DNA from: Apostichopus japonicus
Lineage: Eukaryota > Echinodermata > Holothuroidea > Aspidochirotida > Stichopodidae
Length of the DNA stretch: 64,000 bases
NCBI RefSeq assembly: GCF_037975245.1
Contig: NC_092575.1
Coordinates: forward strand, 16,321,310-16,385,309
Direction: 5' to 3'
The notes below the pieces were generated by a model. The model had not been told where the DNA came from, made no database searches, and was given only the letters and a program-made list of their open reading frames with translations. Within the stretch, counting starts at the first letter, position 1, and every line of letters starts with the position of its first letter. Below, piece after piece: positions 40,001 to 52,800 of the stretch. The translations under genes and the position numbers were made by a program.

Positions 40001-43000
40001 ATGCTAGATTGCATAAACAATCCAGAAAGCTGCCTCGCATTTGGAAATCATCCACTCTTTGGCTTGTAAAGCTGAACACACGCAAAGTAAAACTGGAGTC
40101 TTCAATTAACAGTCATTGTTTAATCTTGATGACATGAAGTCAAAAATCACATGTGATATGTATGGCTCAATATGTACACACCTTATATGTGATATGTCAA
40201 TCACATGTGATATGTATGGCTCAATATGTACACACATTATATGTGATATGTCAATCACATGTGATATGTATGTGATATCTCAATCACATGTGATATGTAT
40301 GGCTCAATATGTTCACACATTATATGTGATATGTCAATCACATGTGATATGTATGTGATATCTCAATCACATGTGATATGTATGGCTCAATATGTACACA
40401 CCTTATATGTGATATGTCAATCACATGTGATATGTATGGCTCAATATGTACACACATTATATGTGATATGTCAATCACATGTGATATGTATGGCTCAATA
40501 TGTACACACATTATATGTGATATGTCAATCACATGTAATATGTATGGCTCAATATGTACACAGATAATATGTGATATGTCAATCACATGTGATATCTCAA
40601 TCACATGTGAAATGTATGACTCAATATGTTCACACATTATATGTGATATGTCAATCACATGTGATATGTATGGCTCAATATGTACACAGATAATATGTGA
40701 TATCTCAATCACATGTGATATCTCAATCACATGTGATATATATGGCTCAATATGTACACACCTTATATGTGATATGTCAATCACATGTGGTATGTATGGC
40801 TCAATATGTACACACAGTATATGTGATATGTCAATCACATGTGATATGTATGTGATATCTCAATCACATGTGATATGTATTGCTCAATATGTTCACACAT
40901 TATATGTGATATGTCAATCACATGTGATATGTATGGCTCAATATGTACACACATTATATGTGATATGTCAATCACATGTGATATGTATGTGATATCTCAA
41001 TCACATGTGATATGTATGGCTCAATATGTTCACACATTATATGTGATATGTCAATCACATGTGATATGTATGTGATATCTCAATCACATGTGATATGTAT
41101 GGCTCAATATGTACACACCTTATATGTGATATGTCAATCACATGTGATATGTATGGCTCAATATGTACACACATTATATGTGATATGTCAATCACATGTG
41201 ATATGTATGGCTCAATATGTACACACATTATATGTGATATGTCAATCACATGTGATATGTATGGCTCAATATGTACACAGATAATATGTGATATGTCAAT
41301 CACATGTGATATCTCAATCACATGTGAAATGTATGACTCAATATGTTCACACATTATATGTGATATGTCAATCACATGTGATATGTATGGCTCAACATGT
41401 ACACAGATAATATGTGATATCTCAATCACATGTGATATCTCAATCACATGTGATATATATGGCTCAATATGTACACACCTTATATGTGATATGTCAATCA
41501 CATGTGGTATGTATGGCTCAATATGTACACACAGTATATGTGATATGTCAATCACATGTGATATGTATGTGATATCTCAATCACATGTGATATGTATTGC
41601 TCAATATGTTCACACATTATATATGATATGTCAATCACATGTGATATGTATGTGATATCTCAATCACATGTGATATGTATGGCTCAATATGTACACACCT
41701 TATATGTGATATGTCAATCACATGTGATATGTATGGCTCAATATGTACACACATTATATGTGATATGTCAATCACATGTGATATGTATGGCTCAATATGT
41801 ACACACATTATATGTGATATGTCAATCACATGTGATATGTATGGCTCAATATGTACACAGATAATATGTGATATGTCAATCACATGTGATATCTCAATCA
41901 CATGTGAAATGTATGACTCAATATGTTCACACATTATATGTGATATGTCAATCACATGTGATATGTATGGCTCAATATGTACACAGATAATATGTGATAT
42001 CTCAATCACATGTGATATCTCAATCACATGTGATATATATGGCTCAATATGTACACACCTTATATGTGATATGTCAATCACATGTGGTATGTATGGCTCA
42101 ATATGTACACACAGTATATGTGATATGTCAATCACATGTGATATGTATGTGATATCTCAATCACATGTGATATGTATGTGATATCTCAATCACATGTGAT
42201 ATGTATGTGATATCTCAATCACATGTGATATGTATGGCTAAATATGTTCACACATTATATATGATATGTCAATCACATGTGATATGTATGGCTCAATATG
42301 TATACAGAGCCCAATAGGACACAATGAAACCAAGTAGAAGATCAAACCCTTTATCTTGCTGTTTTTCATACAAATACTAACATTACTACCATTTTAGGAT
42401 ATGACTGACAACCACTTCACCAAAGGTTTGTAGGCATTTCTCCTCCTCTTCTCTCTGATAACTTACCTTCTTCCTTGCATGACAATACCTCCAGTTGTGG
42501 CGTTGATAGTGCAATAGTCACCATGAGCCCAAACTCCTGAAACGAAAGATTGCCAGAGTACAGGTAATAATTGGCCTCCCAAAAAATCCCACTGACTGCA
42601 TCGAGTTAATAAATCATATGAATTATTATCACACCTAATATTCTAACTTAGATTAATTCTTCCATGCATTATAAGCAAATCACCCCGGTCAAAACAACCA
42701 ACGAGGGATGGAAATGCCATTTGGTAGAGAACAGGGCTTCTGAGACAGATGAGGTTGGTTGAAATATGTTCCATCCAATATCTACTTCCATCTTTGGAAC
42801 TAAAACCTTCTCTCAATTTCATTGCTAAAGTACCATTTTACCTCACAATTAGATAATAACAACCTTATCAAGGTGTAAATTATGTCTGGGCAATGCCATC
42901 AACACATCCCCACCACAACCCCCACCCATCAACCTCCCCCACAAAAAAGGAACAAGATAGATAAATAAAATAAAAAAGTAAAATACTAGCAGTAATAATA

Positions 43001-46000
43001 ACAAATAAGTCAACAAATGAAGGATGATTAAACAAAAACCTGAAGGAATTTGGGGCAAAATGGATCTTAAAAAAAGGGAAAAGGTCAAGAGAGTCCTTAA
43101 TTGATAAAAAATAAGCCATGCCATTGAAAGAAGTCTCGGTTTTGGCACATTTTCTGTTTGCTTGCATAGTAAAATAATCAACTAAATGCAACAAAGCGTT
43201 TTTAATGTGCGTAGTGTTTGTTAAAGTCCTGCAGTAGCCTGCATAATAGTTCAAAACTACAGAACACTATGAAACATCTCCACAAAAAACAAACATCAAT
43301 CAGTGGCGGTGGAACCGGGGGGGCTTGGGGGGCTCAGCCCCCCCAATAGAAAAGTTGAGGGGGCAAATGCATGATAAGCCCCCCCAATATTTACCAAGGC
43401 TCCGAAACGTGCATCTGCCCATTTTTCAATGCATACTTGTCGATCTGTCTGATGCACACGTATACTCAATAGGTGTAATAATTGTAGTAATTGCTGGGTG
43501 ACCCTCGGCCCGTCCCCTGGCTATAGACCACATTGTCACCCCAACCGCGTCTTCACGCGGTTGGGAAGCAGTGAAAAGTGGAAGCAGTGAGTGTGAGTAT
43601 CGGTAAGCGTAACACAACTTCGTCTTAGGCCAATGATTTGCCTCATTTCAGCCAGTTCTCCAACATCCCCTTACTTAGTGGCGGAGCGTCCATATATACA
43701 GTCAGGGGGCGGATGCCCCCCCCCCCCTGACGGACTCAAATGGACTGCTGGCGCGCTTTTCACTACTTTTTACTTATTCCCGATTTTTGACTATTTTATT
43801 GCGCTCTCATATACCTATTGACATTTGCCATATTCTGTTGGTTTAATTTTCCGACAAAATGGCGACGACACCTATTTATTCTCCATTCTCCGTTTATCTG
43901 CAAATTAGCAAGGCCCCGGAAAGGGTCATTTCCTGCAATCTAGGGAGTATCTTTACTCAAAAGTTTTCCGTACGCTCCGCGCCAACCTGTGGTGGCGCTC
44001 CGCTTAGATAGTGCCGAAAGCGCCCCTACAGACCATTCTTGCCCTCCCTGACCAATACTCTAGCTCCGCCACTGCCCTTACTACACTCAAAAACATCTTT
44101 GCCAGTACACTACGAGTAATAGCTACTCTCTTAAAAACCATCGAATATACAAATTACAATGTTTTTACAGACTTTTACGTGCAATCTGAGAAATTGCAGG
44201 CTTGAGACCCATATTTTAGGGCTAGGTATTCGCAGCATAAAACACTCGGAAAGTGACATTTCCGGCCATCTGGGGATTTGAAAAAACCCAAAATTTTCTT
44301 GTACGCTCCGCGCCAACCGATGGCGGCGCTCCGCTTAGTCTCCACACATTAGCCCCCCCAATAATTTTTCCGTTCTGCCGCGCCTGACATCAATTAGCAT
44401 ATTCTGACAGCTATGGACCAGAGTTCAAAAAATTTCAACTTTGTCCAAAACAGAGAGAGGAACGAAAAGTCAATATTCTAGTAATTTATGAAATACACTG
44501 AAACAGTGATATTAAGCTACAACAAACAAAACAAATCAAATGACTGCATTTTTACACCCCACGGTGGGTTCATGCTGATAGGTTGTCATTGCACAAATTT
44601 TTTAGCCCGAGTGACGCAGCAAGAAGGATTTAGTAACTATTATTTACCTTTATTTTTTTTTAATTTTTATATCTTTATAATTTTTTTATTATCATTCCAT
44701 CAAGTATCCAAACAATGTACAGTTTCATAATAACATATACTTTATGACTATTAGTCAATATTATCCACAACAACCGATATATCATTAAACTTCGATAAAG
44801 ATTTCCAGTTATGCCATCTGATATCAAAAGCATTTTGATTACAATTAGTTTGATACATAAACTTTTCTTTTAGATAAAAATTCTTTAGATCAATTTTACC
44901 ATAGCTAAAGGAAGGTTTCTCTTTTTTAACCTTACTTTTTGTAAACACAAAATTTCAGAACCAGAAGGATGTTATTAAACACATAGTCTTTGTACAAATA
45001 ATTTCCAAACAGAACAAGCTCTTTACTAACTGCAATATTGATATTCAATTTGATTTGAACCCAGTTTTGAAAATCCTTTTACCTTTATATTTCACAAAGT
45101 AGGCCTTCTTGTACTTGAATCCATCGGGGTCGGTCCAGAAGTGTGTTGGCATGCTAGGGAACGGCTTGGTGCAGACTAACTCACCGCTTTCTCCATAGAC
45201 AGGTTTACCTTGTAAAATTAAAATGTACAGATTGAGAACAAAATGGAAATCCAGTTTATGAACATGACTAAAGGATGTGGTAAAACAGAGACAACTAGCC
45301 AGGGATGACAGAACTGAGGGCACAGAACCCCCAGTCTGGTGAAAAACCCTCAAAACTGCTCTTTCATAAATTAGAAATGCCCATTCTGTTGATACTTATG
45401 CAAATAACAGAGTTTGTGTTACCCAATGTACAGAGGATCCTTTTTTGTAACTTTGTTGTGTGCACCCTCAAATCAAATGAAAGTGTCATGTCCCACTGCT
45501 ACTCAAAGCTTGTAATTCCCTCTGCCCTCCACCCTCCCCCCTCCCCATCCACAACCACCAATTTTAACCCTTTTAATGCCATTTCTGCAAACAGCATTGC
45601 ACACCTCAGTATTGGCATTTTACCCAAATGTCTTACCCATTAAACCAACAACTTTATGATTAATAGGGAGACAAATAAATAACAATGGAAGATATTAGCT
45701 AAGGGTTACCATCTTCATTCCAACTCTCCACTGCCATCCCAAGATTCCTGGCTTGAACTTCTCCCTTATAGACGGGAAGATTCATATTCTGACCAGCAAA
45801 ACAGGAGATGATATCGGTGCCACCTGTCAATTACAATATAAAATTATATTATAAATGAACAAAGGTAAAAAGGGAGAGTTCTATTGGTCCTTGTTAAAAA
45901 ATAAAATTCTGTTATAAATGAACAAAGGTAAAAAGGGAGAGTTTTCTTGGTCCTTGTTAAAAAATAAAATTATATTATAAATGAACAGAGGTAAAAAGGG

Positions 46001-46607
46001 AGAGTTTTATTGTTCCTTGTTAAAAAATAAAATTATATTATAAATGAACAAAGGTAAAAGGGAGAGTTTTGTTGGTCCTTGTTTATTGGTACATGATATC
46101 CTGGAAAGTTGATCTCTGTGATCTTGCCGTTTGGTCATCAGGTGAGCAGAATTTGCATATTTATGAAATATTAGGACTAGTAGCACTGAGTGGAAATTTC
46201 AATTGTATAACATTTGCAATTCCATGGCTGTAATTATATATTAAGGCTATCTGGTATTTGGGCGACCATGTGGTCGTACTCATGGTCAAGATTGTTGTTG
46301 TTGTATTCTTCCTCCTCACACTGTAACCTCATACTGCGTACACGATACCACAGAGAAATGATTTACTAGGACAGTCTGCTGGACATCAATACTATTACTG
46401 AATAGTACTAAAACTGACATCACATTTGATAGAACAAAGACAAACTTCCTGACCTTTCTCCCTATCAAATGAAAGCTCATTAGTAGAGTGTAAAATATTG
46501 CTTCCATTCAATTCCTACAATTCATTTCCAAAAACCTTGTAACAAAGACAATGTTATTTTAGCATTGACCACACACCAAATACATAATAATAACAAACTG
46601 TGTAGTA

Positions 46608-46661
<54 letters not shown>

Positions 46662-47592
46662 ATGGAGGTAAACGACAAAGGCAAATGAATATATATAAAT
46701 GAAAATCGTAATGAGTTGGAAAATCAAGAACAGTGAAAAAACTTTCAGCCTCCACCGGGATTCGAACCACGGGCCTCCCGCTCTGTACGCGGACACCCTA
46801 ACCACTAGGCTATGGACGCTGATTGTATGTCCAGAGGTTCGAAACCGGTAAGGAAGATCGTAATTCCACTGTAGGCGTTTGTCACCTATATCGAACAATA
46901 CTAGTTCTGTTTTTGGTGACATGTTTTGCCCTACTCTAGAGATCAAACATGATGCTATCCAACTCGAAAATCATTTGTGATTCCTAAAGCCGGATCTCGA
47001 AAGAGATACTTTGAACAGACTTTATGTTAATGCAATAGGTGACAAACGCCTACAGTGGAATTACGATCTTCCTTACCGGTTTCGAACCTCTGGACATACA
47101 ATCAGCGTCCATAGCCTAGTGGTTAGGGTGTCCGCGTACAGAGCGGGAGGCCCGTGGTTCGAATCCCGGTGGAGGCTGAAAGTTTTTTCACTGTTCTTGA
47201 TTTTCCAACTCATTACGATTTTCATTTATATATATTCATTTGCCTTTGTCGTTTACCTCCATTGCATTAACATAAAGTCTGTTCAAAGTATCTCTTTCGA
47301 GATCCGGCTTTAGGAATCACAAATGATTTTCGAGTTGGATAGCATCATGTTTGATCTCTAGAGTAGGGCAAAACATGTCACCAAAAACAGAACTAGTATT
47401 GTTCGATATAGGTGACAAACGCCTACAGTGGAATTACGATCTTCCTTACCGGTTTCGAACCTCTGGACATACAATCAGCGTCCATAGCCTAGTGGTTAGG
47501 GTGTCCGCGTACAGAGCGGGAGGCCCGTGGTTCGAATCCCGGTGGAGGCTGAAAGTTTTTTCACTGTTCTTGATTTTCCAACTCATTACGAT

Positions 47593-47638
<46 letters not shown>

Positions 47639-47683
47639 ATATCTATCTATATCTACATATCTATATCTATATCTATATATATA

Positions 47684-47730
<47 letters not shown>

Positions 47731-49809
47731 TCAATTCCATGGTGACTCGCGTGACATTTTTACTCAAATTTCTCTCTATTTGATATCATTTAACAAATAA
47801 AGAAATTACCTGGGAGAAAAGCATTAATGTAGCAGTGAATGTATGCCTTAATGCTTACAACAGTAGAGAAAAAATATTTATACCTCAAGTATTGGGGGTG
47901 AAACTGGCGAAAAACTAAACGTGACTCGCGTGACAGTTACTATTAGCAAAAATCAGAATGCACACACAAATGTTCGATTTCTTATGTCTTATTAAAATTT
48001 TTCCAATCACTTTTTATAATCATACCGAAGTTGAAAAATACCTCTACCTCAATTGCTATGCAACTTTAAAAAAAATGATGTAACGCATGAAAATAACAAT
48101 GAAGATGTATTGTGACTCGCGTGACAAGAAAACGTGACTCGCGTGACAAGTTCACTTTTCGGATAGTTCTAGACCAAATGCAGTAGTGAATTGAGGGTAC
48201 AGATCTTGCATAGTGAAATATAACATTCATTGGTCTAGAAAGTGTCCAAAAGGTACTTCCCTTGGGAATGTCCAGATGATATTAATGTCCCCGAATTACC
48301 TTCATGACTGCAGACAGTAGGTAATATACTGTACGGGTAGTACAGTTGTTCAGGCAATATATTTTGTCAATTAATATTTATAACAATATTTAGTCTGTTG
48401 AAGTCACTCATTTGAAAGTTATAGAAGAAACAGATCTATCAAAATGTGATTCAAATTACCATTCTCATTTGTCATATTTGAATAAACCAAAAGTGTAATA
48501 TTTGAGAAGATACATTTGCTCATAGGATTTTGGGAATGATTGAGCAGTTAAGACCTTAAGGTTGTCAAGTCATAGCACATGGCATTGCCAGATACAAATG
48601 TAGATTATGTTTTAGTATAATACTAAAAACTCAATGACATGTGCTAACTTTCCAAATGTGGTGATAAAATAGGCATTATATTGCGAATAAATATTCATGA
48701 TTTTAAATTCTGATATTTCAAATGAAATTATGATAATTAGTTGCATTATGTGTGCCCATATTATTCAAGTTGCCTAATTAAAGGGGAATGCATATATGAT
48801 ATCTTAAATCAGTGATTCATTCATCAAACTAGATAACATCCCTGTAATTTTCACACAGTAAATAGGTAGAAACACTATCTTGATTTGACGTGACTCGCGT
48901 GACGTGACTCGCGTGACGTGACTCGCGTGACATTCATAAAGGGTGATTTTCTGCAAAATTTGAATATCTTCTGAAAAGGAAAATTCAGTAATCCTTTTGG
49001 TATCTATGTGAAGACTTGATATTCATTATTTTTGGAGTAAAACTATTGTGCAGGCAAGGAGAAAAAAGCAAAAACAGTCAATTTTGTGACTCCGTGACAG
49101 TAAATGGAGGGTGTTTACTGTTTTCTTAATTTACCACTGTTGTCTAATGCCTTGATATCAAAATAAAATTGAAGCTATTAAGTGAGCACTATGCTATAGC
49201 AAATATAATTAGTCCAACACACAGTAAATAGGTAGAAACACTATCTTGATTTGACGTGACTCGCGTGACGTGACTCGCGTGACATTCATAAAGGGTGATT
49301 TTCCGCAAAATTTGAATATCTTCTGGAAAGGAAAATTCAGTAATCCTTTTGGTATCTATGTGAAGACTTGATATTCATTATTTGGGGTAAAACTATTGTG
49401 CAGGCAAGGAGAAAAAAAACAAAAACAGTAAATTTTGTGACTCGCGTGACAGTAAATGGAGGGTGTTTTCAATTCACCACTATTGTCTAATGCCTTGATG
49501 TCGAAAAAAAATTGAAGCTATTAAGTGAGCACTATGGTATAGCAAATATAATTAGTCCAAAAAACTGATGATATCTATGATTACTATGTACAAATCTGCA
49601 CAAAATGAAATTTCACTGTATATTTCATAATTTAGTTACAACAGGAACCATTTGTTATAACTGACCCCATAATCAAACAAATGATGTTTCGGGGGTGAAA
49701 AAATTATTTTTAGTAACTACAAGTATTCTATTTATTGGAAACTTATACAATTTTAATGTAAAATGATTTTAAATTTTTTGGTATGATGTTGACCTTATCA
49801 TGGAATTGA

Positions 49810-49846
<37 letters not shown>

Positions 49847-52800
49847 GTACCAACCTGTAATGGACCCAAGTAATAAATCTGACTTGACTTTCGAGTATAC
49901 ATATTCATAACATGCTGGGGTCAAAGGTGATCCAGTTGACAGAATAGTGTGAAGGGATGTCAGTTTATGTGTTTCCCCTGGAAAAGAGACAGAAAATGGT
50001 GTCATACTTCACATTCTTGGTCAAAATACTATTAAAAGTATCAATTTTCCCTCATAGTGATCTTGATACAGCAGTACATACAGATCAAATTCAATTCATT
50101 TATTTATCAAATCAGTGACGACTCACAAAATAACATGGTAAGGACAAAGAGTATATTACAGAATTCATGCTTAATACTAGAAAACATAACATGTATGAGA
50201 ATACAGAAACATAACTTTATCAATGAAATGAAAGGAAACAAAAGAGGAAGTTTTATAGCAAATTTCATCCTACACAAGCATTGGTGTACCTTTAGTTTCA
50301 AAAGGGAACAAAGATAAGAATGGTTTCGAAAATGTGACTGCAATTGATCAAATCGAGACAAGATCCTAGCCGAAGATTTTGAAAAACAATCCACTAACCT
50401 GGATGGACTTCTTTCTCGTTCAAAACAGATAACCACTTTGCTCCAGTGCCAAGGATGGTAATGCTGGAGGTTAACCAGAATGAAAACATTTCATGGTTCC
50501 TTGCTGCTGTTCATTAGTTCCATTCATAGGGAAATTTCTAACAAAGCCCTAATACAACAACAGTTATTTATGCTCACAAACTTTTGTTGCCAAAGTAATG
50601 CTAAGCCCTGATATCAATTGCAACACACATCAGTGTGTGAAGACTATCTACCATTATCATCATACCAAGTTTGACGAAATTCCGACTAGTAATAGTAGCC
50701 AAGTAATTGCAATTTGGAATATTTCACGTTTGACCCCATGACCTCATTAATATTCATGATATGAGCACCAAAATCAACAGGGTTAATCTACTTACTATGG
50801 GCCACCCACTCACCAAGTATGGTAATGATTGGTCATTCCCTTGTTGAGTTATTGTGCATACAAACTTTTCATAACGAAATAATGCTAGGCCCCCCCCCCC
50901 TTATAAACATGCATGATATCAATTGCAACACACATCAGTGTGTGGAGACTATCTACCAATATCATCATACCAAGTTTGACAAAATTCCAATAAATAGTAG
51001 CCAAGTTATTGCAACTTGGGAGTTTTTCACGTTTGACCCGTGACCTCATTAATATTTTTTAACTTTGACCTCGTATAACTTCGCACACGAAGGTCACACG
51101 GGGGTCAACCTATTGACATTTATGATCAGAAGGTACCTTTGACATCTGAAAATAGCATCGAAACTGTAAAAATCCCCAAAACACGAAAAGGTCACCAGAG
51201 GTCAAATTGAGGTCAAGGGTCACCCAGATGCGGGTCGACAACTGGATTACATTGAAGCAACTCCCAACCTTAACGGACAGTTCGTTCTCAAGTTATCACA
51301 AAAATACTAGTTTTTTTTATCATTAATTGACCTTTGGTGACTTCGGATCACATGACCGTTAAGTTTGAAAATATTCCCCTATACCATTTGCAACTTGTCC
51401 CAAAATATCAACCGTGTCACACCTTGGAACTGAGAGTTATTGCATTAAATGTCTGAAAATTAACTTTGACCTCGTATAACTCCGCACACGAAGGTCACAC
51501 AGGGGTCAACCATTGACATTTATGATCAGAAGGTACCTTTGACATCTGAAAATAGCATCGAAACTGTAAAAATCCCCAAAACATGAAAAGGTCACCAGAG
51601 GTCAAATTGAGGTCAAGGGTCACCCAGATGCGGGTCGACAATTGGATTCAATTGAAGCAACTCCCAACCCTAACGGACAATTCGTTCTCAAGTTATCGCA
51701 AAAATACTAGTTTTTTATCATTAATTGACCTTTGGTGACCTCGGATCACATGACCGATAAGTTTGAAAATATTCCCCTATACCATTTGCAACTTGTCCCA
51801 AAATATCAACCGTGTCACACCTTGGAACTGGGAATTATTGCACTAAATGTCTGAAAATTTACTTTGACCTCATATAACTTCACACACAAAGGTCACCTGG
51901 GGTAAACCTATTGACAATTTTGATTGGTGAGACGTGAATATAGCATCAAAACTGTAAAAATTCAAACATTTTTTTCTTTGCCCATTTTCTCACCCAAAAT
52001 ACTAGTTTTTTAACATTAATTGACCTTTGATGACCTCGGATCACATGACCGTTAAGTTTGAAAATATTCCCCTATACCATTTGCAACTTGTCCCAAAATA
52101 TCAACCGTGTCACACCTTGGAACTGAGAGTTATTGCATTAAATGTCTGAAAATTAACTTTGACCTCATATAACTCCGCACACGAAGGTCACACAGGGGTC
52201 AACCCATTGACATTTTTGATCGGAAGGTACCTTTGATATCCAAATCTAGCATCAAAACCAAACATTTTCTTTTTCGCCCGTTTTCTCCCAAACTAAGCAC
52301 ATTTTTTCTAATGTGACCTTTGACCTTTTGACCTTGGTTTCAAATGTAGTTTGATCTGCTGATTCCAAAAATCAACACGACAAGTCTGTACAGCCATCCT
52401 AACTCCGAACGAAAACTTTGACCCCATATAAGTTCGCACACAAAGGTCACACGGGGGTCAACCTATCGATATTTATGATCGGAAGGTACCTTTGACATCT
52501 GAAAATAGCATCGAAACTGTAAAAATCCCCAAAACATGAAAAGGTCACCAGAGGTCAAATTGAGGTCAAGGGTCACCCAGATGTGGGTCGACAATTGGAT
52601 TACACTGAAGCAACTCCCAACCCTAACGGACAATTCGTTCTCAAGTTATCGCAAAAATACTAGTTTTTTAACATTAATTGACCTTTGGTGACCTCAGATC
52701 ACATGACCGTTAAGTTTCAAAATGTTCCCCTAACCAGTTCACAACTTGTCCCAAAATATCAACCTTGTCGCACATTGGCACTGGGAGTTATTGCAGTTTT

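Larger units (their letters stand above)
46658..47600. mobile_element. Inverted cluster of three tRNA-derived SINE copies
   Basis: Order: A-minus (46658-46892), S-minus (46893-47035), A-plus (47036-about 47270), S-plus (about 47271-47395), A-plus partial (about 47396-47598). A is the tRNA-bearing part, S a 140-base segment. So a full S-A element and its inverted copy flank an extra A. Arms look near-identical. (TA)n tracts bound the cluster at 46612-46657 and 47597-47728. Confidence 0.88.

Noticed and set aside
40116-42181. Long overlapping frames of up to 204 codons on both strands rich in [12 protein letters not shown] or [12 protein letters not shown]
   Set aside because: They are the 54-bp satellite read as protein; the unit length is a multiple of three and both strands stay open.
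40146-42304. CRISPR-like repeat-spacer array
   Set aside because: Spacers are themselves repeated and the context is an intron of a eukaryotic gene.
47105-47177. Functional tRNA-Cys gene
   Set aside because: Two T-stem mismatches, an ACA anticodon and three copies embedded in a repeat indicate a SINE head rather than a tRNA gene.
46608-47800. Frames containing [18 protein letters not shown]
   Set aside because: Translation of the tRNA-like SINE head; a familiar artefact of tRNA-derived repeats.
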